From the NCBI GenBank assembly GCA_009746045.1, contig RPFO01000076.1, positions 542,614 to 606,613 of the forward strand: a DNA stretch of 64,000 nt. The letters are read 5' to 3'. Positions 53,707 to 64,000 of the stretch are shown here, in pieces. Position 1 is the stretch's first letter, and each line of letters begins with the position of its first letter. The translations under genes were made by a program, and so were the position numbers. The notes under the pieces were generated by a model, which made no database searches, was not told where the DNA came from, and saw only the letters and a program-made list of their open reading frames with translations. The DNA is from Mesostigma viride. Its lineage: Eukaryota; Streptophyta; Mesostigmatophyceae; Mesostigmatales; Mesostigmataceae.

Positions 53707-54849
53707 CACCACACCATCCAAGGCTGCCTGCCTCCTGTGTGTCTTCCAGGTCCAGACCAGCCTGAACCTACCCCTGGTAGTGTCGTCAGCTTGCGAGCGT
53801 TCCCACGTGCCTACCTATGTGGCTGGCAACATGCGTAAACCCATTCATGCATGCGTGCATGCACGCATGCGACCATATTTGAACATATCTGTCCAGGCCT
53901 GCCAAAACATGACCATGCAAAGATACACGCAAACTAGCGTACCAGCGGCAAGCATGTGTGCAAATATAAACGGCTGTTCGCCTGCCCCTCTGCCTGCACT
54001 TCATCCTGCCTGTCAGTATGTCTGCCGACACAGGATGCAGGAGGGAGGCCGCCTTCCACAGGCTAATCCCACCAAGGAACAGAAATAAAAGCAAAGCAAC
54101 CAACAGCAAGAGGCAAAAGGTTACATAGATGAATGCCATATGCAAGACGTATGGACAACATGACACTCAAGGCGCCATAATACCCTGAGCATCCATAACA
54201 TTGACGCAGTCAGGTGCGGCAATTTATCAATGCAGGTGTTTGCGGCCGTCGAATCCACGGCAGCGGTGCCAGACGGAAGGACAGCACACATACTAGGTCC
54301 CGCAAAGAATTTCTTCAGCGGCCACCGACAGCACCGGAAAATAAAATTCCAGCAAGAAACGCAACAAACAATAACAAACCCTGACTAGACCTCCATTTTC
54401 AACCACCCTATCACCCTAAACCAGAACTGCGGCTCACCAGATGCTCCGGAGGTCAAGCAGTATCCAGTTTTCACTTACGCACGTTTCCGCAGTATTCTCA
54501 CGGCATTCCCACCGGCAGCTACCTCGGTCCGCCCCAAAAATGCTGTACGATGGAGCCCATGGATGTGTCCCGCATTCGACGCCTTTTTGAAGTGATCGCG
54601 TCACGTAGGCAGCTGTAGGCACACGATTCACACGATTCCGGATAGCCCAGTTTTTCATTCTTTGATCATCGCAATCGGTCGCTATATGCATGACTCCAAC
54701 CTCAGCGTGGAGCGCTGCAGACTGAGAAATGTAGCAATTATACACATAAGCACGAGATTTTTCACAGATTTCTTTCTGAAACGATTGTTTTCGCATGGCA
54801 AGAATGGGAAATGCCGTCTCCATAGCTCCACGAGCTGACGACCTCGCCA
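53707..54849. other. native sequence of the giant transposon, no gene recognised
   Basis: An open frame on the minus strand (54853-54434, 139 codons) has no domain I know. If the giant transposon's DDE exons survive they would be expected here or at 21300-22078; I could not find them. Confidence 0.45.
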
Positions 54850-55035
54850 GCATACTAATGAAGTGAGTTGCATGTACTAATTATTCGCGTCGTTAGTGCT
54901 TTCGGATCGGATTTGGTCGGGTACGAATTGTCACTAATCAGTATCCGACCAGATTTCTCGGGTAAACCGTACTAATGAACCGAAAATGGTCACTAATTGA
55001 GGTGCTGAAATCACTAAGGAAGTGAGCTGACCCTG
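54850..55035 (-). repeat. right subterminal repeats and TIR of the giant transposon
   Basis: GTACTAATGAA, CACTAATTGAG and TTAGTGCTTTCGG units in both orientations, then the 30-bp TIR (55006-55035). Confidence 0.7.
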
Positions 55036-55397
55036 TAACAGGTGCAGGGGGCCCCGGGTTAGGATGGATGCCTTCCGCGGTCAGGTCGCGCACCTAGCCT
55101 GCCAAGAAAGTCGCCATGGATCGGTCGCGAGAAACGCCATCGGCTGGTTGCAGGGCACTCAGCGTCCACACCCACAGGGAACGACTCCCAGTGGCGAGGG
55201 TCAGCGCGCACAAGTGGCGGCGCTGCTTGTTGAGCTTGTAGGATGATGACCGCCCCTTAGCCAAGCAGCCCAATGCCGCGGTGGAATCCACCAACCTCAC
55301 CACCCGCTGGCCTCGGTTTGCCATGCAGGCTGCGCGCACTCCTTCCCACGCCACTCACTGCAGCCCGCACCTCCTTCTCGTTGATGTGCATCCCCGG
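55036..55397 (-). mobile_element. DIRS/Ngaro-like retroelement, RNase H half
   Basis: Upstream (minus strand) part of the element continued at 15773-14036. Its own upstream part is cut by gypsy C at 55398. Confidence 0.7.
55038..55395 (-). pseudogene. DIRS-type RNase H and 2A-like linker (frameshifted)
   Basis: Reading minus: MHINEKEVRAA, a frame change near 55345, then VVRLVDSTAALGCLAKGRSS, KLN-RRHLC, LWVWTLSALQPADGVSR. This is the DIRS-class RNase H arrangement (catalytic E in NEKE, D in VDST, final D in PADGVSR). It degrades template RNA during cDNA synthesis. A TAG after MATFLAG (about 55090) is followed by RDLTAEGIHPNPGP, which resembles the 2A-type ribosome-skipping core (NPGP) found in several retroelements. 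Joined to 15773 the frame continues into the recombinase. Confidence 0.7.
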
Positions 55398-55455
55398 TGT
55401 TACGTCCTAAACTTCTACCACCACCTCTACCTCTACCCGGCCTAACTCTACCTAA

Positions 55456-58252
55456 GTTAGGTGAAATAGTGCCGGAACCTTTTTGCCGTTGGGGCAAATC
55501 GGTCCGGAACACTATTTTGCCCGGATTCACCACTTCCGAGCACCCAAGTTAATTCGGCCGAATTAACTTGGGTGCTCGGAAGTGGTGAATCCGGGCAAAA
55601 TAGTGTTCCGGACCGATTTGCCCCAACGGCAAAAAGGTTCCGGCACTATTTCACCTAACTAAAACCTGGCCCCGTGGAGGGGGAGTCGAATAGACCTGGA
55701 GACAACCGCCTAGGCTAGTGCACGCAATCGGGGTTCTTTGAACGGAGTTTCTTCTATACGTGAATGCGGGAACAAGAGGCCGCTGGATGAGCGGCTTATA
55801 GGTCGCAGTGTTTACTCGTAGCTGTTTGGCTAGAGCTTTTGTGATTAGTAGATGCAATATAGTGCATGGTTGAAAAATGAATTAAATAAAATGAGCGTTC
55901 CGCGCTTGGGTTGATTATACCCGGGCGGAACGGGGCGTGAGGTGCAGTGCCCTGAAAAGAACAACCTACGCATTATTTAATACTAGCCGTGCAGATTCGG
56001 GATATTCTACCCCCGGTCTGTACGGTTAGCGTCTTACTAGCATCCACTAAACATGAGGGTTTAATGACGTCAGTTAGCTAGGGATAAGGGAGGTTTTGCG
56101 ACTAAAAGCCGCTCTGGCTGGTTTTGTCGGCCTCTTTCTTTGCTCGTTGTCGTTGCGGCGGCAGCCGCAGCTATGGGTGCTGCGGAGCAAAATCCCAAAA
56201 GCACTGGTTGCACTGGCCACTTGGCCAGTGGTGAGACTTCCAGTTGTTAACCGGCCAGGCGTAGTTCCTCGCCCGGTTAACTAAAAGAAAAGAAAAAGAT
56301 TACCTCCGGTCCGCACCTTTTCCCCAGCTTGGGGTCTTTGGTGGGCCGGATGCCGTGACAGGTGCTCAACTGTCGCTTGGTCGGCCCAGTGCGCGAGCTG
56401 GTGCTCCGTACCTGGGGATGCTTGCACCCCGGGTTGGAGCCGGATGGCTGGCACTGGCGACCCGTGTCTCGGTCCGCGGCCTGCGGCTTTTTCTTCGGAA
56501 ATTGCTGCTGGCCAGCAAACTTTGCAATTGCCTTCCGCCGAGGGGGGGTGGTTGGGGCTGGGGACGGCGATGGGAAAAGCGTCTAAGCAAGAAATTTTTT
56601 CCCCACGCATAGAAACCTCGGGGGGGAATGCGGTCTTGGCTGAACGGACTCTCGTTCAGCCAGGTGCCTGGGGCTGTGGCCTCGGGCATCCGGGCTGGCG
56701 GGGCCTGGGCTAGGTCCACGTTTTTTCTCGAAGCACCCCGGGTCTATGGGGAGACGGCCATAGCGGTACCGACTCGGGGCCCCGAGAGGGGTCATGATAG
56801 GCTGGCCGTGCGCAATCGCAGTGCAAATGCGCTGGGCCTTTTTGGGCCTGGCCATGCATCCACAGCCGCCGGGCACACGCCTCCCGATGTGGGGGGGCTC
56901 CCGTTTTGCGGCAGGGCGGTCACTTGTGACAACGAGCAAGGTGGAGTGCGGCTTCAAGGGAAAGCCAGGGCGGGGGTGATTGGGCAACGTACTTCATGAA
57001 GGGCCTTGAACGGCGTGCCTCCGGGCATGTCAATTAGTGTCACATGTATGCTTCCACTTATTGTTTTAATGAAGATGCTGGTTTTTGTGGGAGCTACGTG
57101 GGACATGAATCGGGGTTCTTTGAACGGAGTTTCTTCTATACGTGAATGCGGGAACAAGAGGCCGCTGGATGAGCGGCTTATAGGTCGCAGTGTTTACTCG
57201 TAGCTGTTTGGCTAGAGCTTTTGTGATTAGTAGATGCAATATAGTGCATGGTTGAAAAATGAATTAAATAAAATGAGCGTTCCGCGCTTGGGTTGATTAT
57301 ACCCGGGCGGAACGGGGCGTGAGGTGCAGTGCCCTGAAAAGAACAACCTACGCATTATTTAATACTAGCCGTGCAGATTCGGGATATTCTACCCCCGGTC
57401 TGTACGGTTAGCGTCTTACTAGCATCCACTAAACATGAGGGTTTAATGACGTCAGTTAGCTAGGGATAAGGGAGGTTTTGCGACTAAAAGCCGCTCTGGC
57501 TGGTTTTGTCGGCCTCTTTCTTTGCTCCCCACCCACCCACCCTTGTCTTGGTTGCCTCTAGGGCAACGTACTTCATGAAGGGCCTTGAACGGCGTGCCTC
57601 CGGGCATGTCAATTAGTGTCACATGTATGCTTCCACTTATTGTTTTAATGAAGATGCTGGTTTTTGTGGGAGCTACGTGGGACATGAAATGATATTGCGC
57701 CGGAACTGTCTCTGGCAGGTTTCGAACCCCTGACCTCCAAGGTGCACAGGTCTTAGTTAGGTGAAATAGTGCCGGAACCTTTTTGCCGTTGGGGCAAATC
57801 GGTCCGGAACACTATTTTGCCCGGATTCACCACTTCCGAGCACCTAAGTTAATTCGGCCGAATTAACTTGGGTGCCCCAACGGCAAAAAGGTTCCGGCAC
57901 TATTTCACCTAACTAAGACCTGTGCACCTTGGAGGTCAGGGTTTCGAAACCTGCCAGAGACAGTTCCGGCGCAATATCATTTGCGTGCACTAGCCTAGGC
58001 GGTTGTCTCCAGGTCTATTCGACTCCCCCTCCACAGGGCCAGGTTTTAGTTAGGTGAAATAGTGCCGGAACCTTTTTGCCGTTGGGGCAAATCGGTCCGG
58101 AAGACTATTTTGCCCGGATTCACCACTTCCGAGCACCCAAGTTAATTCGGCCGAATTAACTTAGGTGCTCGGAAGTGGTGAATCCGGGCAAAATAGTGTT
58201 CCGGACCGATTTGCCCCAACGGCAAAAAGGTTCCGGCACTATTTCACCTAAC
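55456..58252. mobile_element. hierarchical palindromic foldback composite P2, TSD TACCTAA
   Basis: Plan P2-a'-[insert]-b'-P2-b-a-P2. P2 is a perfect 204-bp palindrome at 55456-55659 and 58049-58252 (nearly perfect: one changed base in each of two arms); the central copy 57756-57913 lacks 46 bp of one arm. Arms: a' 55660-55727, b' 57689-57755, b 57914-57980, a 57981-58048. Ends GTTAGGTGAAATAG...; TACCTAA flanks (55449-55455 and 58253-58259). Arm b has GGTTTCGAA/GTTTCGAAACC, tRNA T-arm-like. Confidence 0.82.
55728..57688. mobile_element. head-to-tail dimer of an unclassified repeat inside the P2 arm
   Basis: Structure X-M1-Y-X'-M2-Y': X (55728-56145) equals X' (57110-57527), 418 bp; Y (56982-57109) equals Y' (57561-57688), 128 bp. 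M1 is 836 bp, M2 only 33 bp (CCCACCC-rich). It splits the a'-b' junction that is intact, inverted, at 57980/57981. M1 has GC-rich open frames with no recognised domain. Confidence 0.75.
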
Positions 58253-59125
58253 TACCTAAACTAGTCAGGCCACCTCTACTTAATCCCCTAGCAAAGGACG
58301 AACGAGACGATCCAGATCTCAATGCATTTACGTATGTATTACTATAATACACCATAAGCCATTTACACAAACCCGTTTACTCCAGGAATAGAGGAAGGAA
58401 ACACAACTACACTGCCGTGACCCACTTGAGCCTATATGTGTTAATTCATTTAACACACGCCGAGTGCCAACACGAGGGGTAGAACGTGCATAAATGATCA
58501 CCAACGGTCCAGCATGCTCGGGCCGACCTGGCCCTCGCCTACAAATGTACAGATGCACGCTGGTCCACTACATTCTGCCCGAAGGATAAGGACCACTAGT
58601 AAAGTACGTGGCGCGACGCCCAAAGCATCCAATGCACCACAGTACTGTTACGAGGACAACAGTGTCCCAGTACAAACTACACGTAAACCTAGGAACGACC
58701 GAGGCAAAGGACCTAATTTACGTCCGTAACTACAACGAATTGTTACGCGACGTAACACCTCCCCCCCCACAAAGGTAGGGAGCCCTCTCCCTACGCACAG
58801 GGAGGAAACCAAGGGGTAGGAATAACCTAATGCACCCAGCACACACCAACACAATCGACAGGCCATCCAAGATACAAAGCACCAGCAAGTTAACTCGGTT
58901 CCACCCCGAGTGGTGTAGGGTTAACCAGCACCAAGCCTGGTGGGAGGATCCCCTAACGGCCTGGCACCGCAGAGGCCTTGCCGGGAGGGACGGCACTAAG
59001 CAGGACACACAGCGTAAACAAGTCAGCACCAAGGACCAAGAACGACCAATCAACTGGCCAGAATATGAGGGCGACTCTATATACCGGAGGGACAACACCC
59101 TCAGGTCAGGCCTAAGGCCCTCTAT

Positions 59126-61470
59126 CTAGTTGCCATCAGTCTGGTAAGTGCCACGCGAGGCCAGCAGAACATCCAGATACGCATGGTAGTGGGCCACGTC
59201 GTCGGCATTATCATGCCTATCTACAGTGAGGAAAACATCGGCCCGCACGCCATCAGGAAAAAGGCCCAGAAAGGCCCAGTAATACCTATGCTGCGTAAGG
59301 ACCACCTGGCCACGGGCCCAGTCCAGGAATCCACAGGCAAAGAGGCGTAGGAAAGGCTCTACGGCGAGCAAACAGAGAGCCCGCAGGAGTAGGCGATAGT
59401 ACCGGATCCGATGACGCAAGCCCGTCGGGAAGAACAGATCTAGCAGAGGCTCCACATTAGCCGGCCACAACCGGATGTGCCGAACCTCACGTGAGCGCCA
59501 CCGACGAGCGCACTGTCGCGACCCGAACGTCTCTAGATAGTCGCTAGCCCGAGGGGGAGGATGACCACGGGAGTCCAGGCCCTGGCCCGGGAGGGGCGCT
59601 GGACGGCAGGCATCCCACTCCAGGTGGGGCTGCAGGAGAACCGCGCCATACGTAGCACCAGGCACCGCAGGATACTCGACCGTAATAAGGGCATCTGAGG
59701 CCATAATGCCCAGAGGCGGAGGGTAAGCCCACTGGTAACCACCGTAGGTGTCCAAGTCGTTGTGACGCCTCGCCCAACGATACAGGACTCGCCGAACCAG
59801 GATCTCACCCTGGAACACAGGATCTGCTAAAACAACCATGTTGCACGGAGGCCGATCAGTATCAATGGGTAGGCTACGGTCACGCGGCGCCCGACACACC
59901 TGAGAGAACCCATAGGACATGGTCGAAATAGCCAGCTCGGCAGCGACGCGTGGCAGGTCACACTGTCGGCAGGCGATCGCAGACATACCGTACCCAGGAA
60001 CTGGCGTATCTCGCGACTCCGGCGTAGCATGCACCACGGAGGGGGCCCGATCCCGGTCGCCCTGGGACAACTCCCTTAAGGAGTCGGAAGCGCGGAGGGC
60101 GCGATGATCAATGCCGCTGGCCCTAACAACCGCAGCCAAAGAGCGCGGAGCTGAAGGGGCCGGAACCGAAACAGGGGTAGGATCCTGCACAGGCGCAGAA
60201 GGCGCCGGCGCCACAGGAGGCCGCGACGGACCCGCTGCCGAAGGAGACCGCGACGGACCCGCCACCGCAGCTGGCGCCCCGGACTCAGGTGGAGGCGCAC
60301 CCTCAGGCCACATGTTGAAAATGGGGCCCGTGGGGACTGTCAGGCACCTTGCCATAAAACTGGCTACCATCCAGGCTCCAGTCTGGCACTGGAACCCGCT
60401 GCGGGGGACCACCCTCCCAGAGCCTGGGAAGCCCACTCGTATCGCCAAAGAAGCCCCGCGATGGTTGCGACGGAGCTTGTTGAGGCTCGGACGCAGCGAC
60501 GGCGGGCGCGACCGCAGGGGCAGAAGACTCGCGCGAAGGCGCAGGTACGGCGGTCACAGGCGCGGAGGCAGCAGGAGGCGTAGGAGCCGCAACGGCCGAC
60601 GAAACCACAGCGACCGCAGGCATGCACTGGGGCGCAGGCGAAGCCGTAGTCGCCGAGGCAACAGGAGGGGTAGGTGGCACAGCAGCAACAGACGCCACAC
60701 CTGGCGCGACTGAAGCAGGCGACTGGGACGCCATGAAGGCCCCGAATGCCGAGGCTAGGGACTGGATCTGGGCCTGCATTGCAGACACAGTAGCCGCAAG
60801 GTGGTCAGGCTCGCGATCCACGCCCCGGGAGGGGTAGGCGTCGGCTCCACCCGGACACGCGCTGGGTCGACCGTGGTGAAGACGGAAACAGGAGAAGGCG
60901 CCGACACGGAGGAGGAGGACGCTGCAACTGAGGCCGAATACTCCGGCGTGTACTGCGACTCTACCGGTGCATCCACAGGGGAAGGATCGTCATGTGCTAA
61001 CATCCCCGCCGACTGATCCGCAATCTCCATAAATTCAACCGCCCGCAGGAGGTCGCAGGGGTGTGCATCTGTCTCGGCTTCGCCCTCGGCCGGAAGCCAA
61101 GGGAAAACCTTCCGGAGGCAGGTGCGGCCCACAGGGGTAGACAGGTATGAGAAAATCCTAGGGCACTGAATTGAATGGCGTCTATTTGCCTCAAAGCAGG
61201 GCAGCGGGACCCACACTCCAAAAGACAGTGCCCAGCGTCGTCAAAACCATGCACAACCAACTGCTGCGGTTCATTGGGGTCTGGCCCGAACCAGGAGACC
61301 CCAAAGAGGGCGGCCCGGACCAAGGCCGCATGATTAGCCTGAAGGGCAGGATGAAATGGGCCACCCGGGTAGCTGGATCGGGAAACCCACCGGCCCGGAA
61401 GGGCCTCATAGTAGAACTCTGGATCAGGGGTAGGCGGCAAGGTCTCCGTCGGAGGGGTAGGTTCCGCCAT
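59126..61470 (-). pseudogene. gypsy C ORF3, frameshifted
   Basis: ATG at 61470-61468 (MAEPTPPTET). N-terminal module FEALPGRWVSRS-like and GFDDAGHCLLECGSRCP, Pro/Ala-rich linker, C-terminal module CRQCDLPR, SPMSYGFSQ-like (STMSYGFSQVCRAPRDR), YLETFGSRQCARRW, ending RGTYQTDGN. At least three frame changes (near 61170, 60800 and 60310-60450). Both terminal modules are strongly conserved with B; the linker differs in sequence and length. Confidence 0.82.
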
Positions 61471-61521
61471 GATGGCTGCGGAGGGGAGGGGACAACCAAC
61501 CACCCATCGACAGCAGGCATA

Positions 61522-62306
61522 CATCAAGTTTCGTTTAAGTGGCCAGCCGGAGCGGCTGCTTAGGTTTTAGCGGACAAGTGTTCGAAGCGCGTCATTGGTG
61601 AATTACTTGGGAACTTGGGTTTCCCCGCGAAACTCCAACCGCACGTTCAGATTTCCAAATCTCAAGTAAAGTTCGGCGCAACTTTCTGAACGGGGGCAGT
61701 TGACGAGCAGCATTCCTCCGGACGAATGAATTGCGTTCCATACTTGCGCAAAATTTTGAAAGGTAGCTTGCGTGCAGCCCTACTAAAATTTGCGCGGACG
61801 TTCAGATTTCCAAATCTCGGGTAAATTTCGGCGGAACTTTCTGAACGGGGGTAGTTGGCGGGCAGCGTTCCTCCAGACGAATGAAATGCGTTCCATACTA
61901 GCGCAAAATTTTGAAAGGTAGCTTGCGTGCAGCCCTACTAAAATTTGCGCGAAGTGTGGGACTGAAAATTCGTAACGGAAACGTTTTGGTAGTTGCCGTC
62001 ACTTCCTTTTGTGCAAACGTGTGGGAGTGAAAATTCGTAACGGAAACTTTTTGGTAGTTGCCGTCACTTCATTTTGCGCGAGTGTTGGGCTGAAAATTCG
62101 TAACGGAAACTTTTTGGTAGTTGGCGTCACTTCCTTCGGTTCGACTGAAAATTCGCTGAAATTCGCTGAATTCGTACCGTAGCCTAATTTTTAGTACCTC
62201 GAAGTGACGGGGCACCTAAAAATTTGCCCACAAGTACACTTGGCAGCGCGCTCACTGGGAAAAATTGTACAGCCGCTCCGGCGGGCCACTTGAACGAATT
62301 GTAATG
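61522..62306. mobile_element. 785-bp MITE-like TIR element, probable TSD ATA
   Basis: Imperfect TIRs: CATCAAGTTTCGTTTAAGTG at the left and the inverse of CATTACAATTCGTTCAAGTG at the right, extending through GGCC(A/C)GCCGGAGCGGCTG. Flanked by ATA (61519-61521 and 62307-62309). Placed between integrase and ORF3 of gypsy C; absent from B. Non-coding, with two internal tandem arrays. Confidence 0.7.
61640..62140. repeat. tandem repeats inside the MITE-like element
   Basis: Two units of about 158 bp (GTTCAGATTTCCAAATCTC...CTACTAAAATTTGCGCG) followed by three units of about 63 bp (CTGAAAATTCGTAACGGAAAC...GTCACTTCC). Confidence 0.85.
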
Positions 62307-62352
62307 ATATAAGAGAGGGGCAGGTCTACAGCTAGAGCTGGTGCAGGGTTTT

Positions 62353-63868
62353 CTAGTCCTGCAACAGGCGGCTACAACCATCTAACTCACTCTCCGTGTA
62401 CCATACTTTATCTACCTCGCTACGAGCATACATCCACTTCACCTTATACTGGCGTTGAGTACTGCGGCCCCTTTTAATGTCCCTATGGGCCACGATACTC
62501 TCTACCTCGTCCTCTACCTCACCAGTATCAGGATCATGCTCTAAAGGGGCAGGGGCTAATTCTCTACCAGCGAACGTGCTTTGGTGATCAAGCTTAAGCT
62601 GGCTTCTATGAAAGGTGCGCGAATGGGTCTGCCAAGAGGTAGGGATATCTATCTCATACAAGAAATTACCTACTCTAGACAACACACGGAAGGGTCCTAA
62701 GAAGGCGGGCCTAAGTTTCACTTTAAGTTCAGCTTCGAACTTGTGAGCAAATCGGCCAGCACGGGGGCCTTCTACTAAGACTAAATCTCCTATTTCTATC
62801 TCAGGTGCTCTTCTATCTAATGAGGCACGCAACCTAGCAAGGTACTTGGCCTGCTGCGCCCTATGGTACCCTGCAATAGCGTTGTCGTGTGCATTCTTCA
62901 TCTTATCTAATAACGCCTGCACACCTTCTACGGTATCCCGGGACACATCATCCTTGTCCCTTAAAGGACTAGCTAAGAGAGAGGTAGGGGTAAGAGGTTG
63001 TCTACCAGTATCTAGGAAGAAAGGCGTGTAACCATGCGCAGCCTGAGGGCAATGGTTAAGGGAAAACTCTACCAGACATAGGTGATCCTCCCAATCACTC
63101 CCAGAACCATTCACATAGTGCCGCAGAGCTTCTTCCACTACCCTATTCAGACGTTCTACTAAATGAGAGGAGGAGGAGTGGTAGGCAGTACCGAAGGTGA
63201 CCTCGGTACCGATAGCAGCGAAGAACTGCTGCCAAAAATCAGAAGTAAATAACTTATCTTTGTCGGAAACGAACTGCCTACTCAAACCATGGTATCTATA
63301 AACATTATTGAGGTATAGGCGTGCACAATCGCGTGCGGTGAGCTCCAAGGGACAAGGCACGAGATGACACATACGCGTAAAGCGATCTACAAACACAAGG
63401 ATCTGAGCATTACCCTTATCATTCTTTCTAAAAGGTCCTACAAAATCCATCATAAGGGAATCCCACGGCATGATCAGTGGGGTCAGGAAGGGTCCTAGGC
63501 TCGGCTCTCTGTCCTACATTGTTAGGTTTCATCTCCTGACAAGATTGGCAGGTCCTAACATACTCATCTACATCCTTTAATAAGAGGGAAGGCCAGTAGT
63601 AAGAACGGGCTACTAGATCCCGTACCTGTTTACCACCCTGGTGAGCAGCTAAATCATGCAACTCAAAGAGCAAGGAGGAGCGACAGATAGGAGGGACATA
63701 CAGGCGCCATTGAGGGGGAGAATCTGTTATCTGCACATATAAAAACCCACCTACAAATTTACAGGGGTGTTTGCCTAACTGTTGGGGATGGGAGGCAATG
63801 GCAGCTAAAGCTTCCGGCTCAGTGGCAGTAAATCTACTAATAAGGCGTTCAAGATCAGAGGTAGGCAA
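62353..63868 (-). pseudogene. gypsy C integrase with chromodomain, one frameshift
   Basis: Minus strand; first ATG 63868, open upstream to the window end region. HHCC region (ELHDLAAH, CQSCQ), then a one-base insertion near 63476 (CCCCACTGATC) shifts the frame. DDE core (MMDFVG; SDKDKLF; HLVERLNR), GPY/F module (LGPFRVLSRVGNFLYEID) and chromodomain (VESIVAHRDIKRG, QYKVKWMY, WYTESEL) follow intact. Catalytic residues are all present, and only the single insertion separates the two parts. Confidence 0.87.
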
Positions 63869-64000
63869 CGCTACAGAAGTATCCAGAACAGGTTTAAAGA
63901 GGTCTCCTACCGCCTTGCCAAAGAGAAGGGGAGGTCCTAGAGGGACTATATTATCATAGGACTTTCCTGACCTAGTCGCTATATGGCTAAGCGGTATAGA

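Larger units (their letters stand above)
55398..58757 (-). repeat. 3' LTR of gypsy C, interrupted by a foldback composite
   Basis: LTR sequence at 58757-58253 and 55455-55398, about 563 bp in total, from TGTTACGTCGCGTAAC to CGTAACA. The composite 55456-58252 lies between two copies of TACCTAA. Confidence 0.88.
55398..64000 (-). mobile_element. Ty3/gypsy element C (chromovirus type), 3' part, minus strand
   Basis: Contains, on the minus strand: integrase (63868-62353), ORF3 (61470-59126), 3' UTR and 3' LTR (58757-55398, interrupted). The 5' part lies beyond the window. It is inserted in the RNase H region of the DIRS-like element (left flank CCCGG). The LTR is of the gypsy B type. Confidence 0.9.

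Noticed and set aside
53173-54088. Open frames with long PPSL repeats
   Set aside because: Produced by (CCCT)n and neighbouring CTCAC repeats.
54434-54853. 139-codon minus-strand frame as the missing transposase domain
   Set aside because: No DDE spacing or catalytic motif; remains unassigned.
57700-57760. Intact tRNA gene interrupted by P2
   Set aside because: The T-arm and variable loop fit, but the anticodon loop would be about 10 nt and no 5' half or acceptor pairing is visible.

Overview
This window is eukaryotic repeat-rich DNA with no ordinary bacterial or host gene that I can defend. Retroelements (Ty1/copia, Ty3/gypsy chromovirus-type, DIRS/Ngaro-type), cut-and-paste transposons, GT-AG introns, long minisatellites and microsatellites all point to a large protist or algal genome. 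A green or related microalga is my guess, because gene-poor DNA mixing chromoviruses, tyrosine-recombinase retroelements and (ACGC)n/(CCCT)n tracts is typical there; the species is not resolvable from the sequence.

Layout. 1-6352 is the 3' end of a gypsy element (D) with a copia-like element (211-5565, TSD GGCAG) in its 3' UTR. 6541-9675 is a dispersed repeat (R1) split by a TIR element (6711-9408), itself split by a small LTR element (6990-9211). 9676-14035 is mostly unassigned and holds a weak, intron-containing AlkB-like gene remnant on the minus strand. 14036-15773 and 55036-55397 are two halves of one DIRS/Ngaro-like retroelement on the minus strand (RNase H, then tyrosine recombinase).

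Those halves are separated by a 39.3-kb insertion (15774-55035) with 30-bp perfect TIRs and a TA duplication; removing it and one TA restores an open reading frame. Inside it are: a gag-only copia-type element (16114-19415), a pogo/CENPB-type helix-turn-helix exon, minisatellites, a small LTR unit (22789-24552) and a CACTA-type element (24591-53536). The CACTA contains gypsy B (25084-49826), which contains gypsy A (34606-48826), which contains a 36-bp-TIR element (42095-47353). Each step has matching target duplications, so the nest is six levels deep. 55398-64000 is gypsy C on the minus strand, with a foldback composite in its LTR and a 785-bp TIR element upstream of its ORF3.

The gypsy family encodes a small ORF1 with an RNase H1-type hybrid-binding domain (inside an apparent intron), Gag, PR-RT-RH, integrase plus chromodomain, and a large unassigned ORF3 in the env position. 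No single copy is intact, but A supplies an intact Gag and B an intact PR-RT-RH, integrase and ORF3. The most unusual structures are two hierarchical palindromes (51450-52403 and 55456-58252) with the same P-arm-P-arm-P plan and a shared tRNA T-arm-like motif. The divergence counts between repeats quoted below were made by eye.
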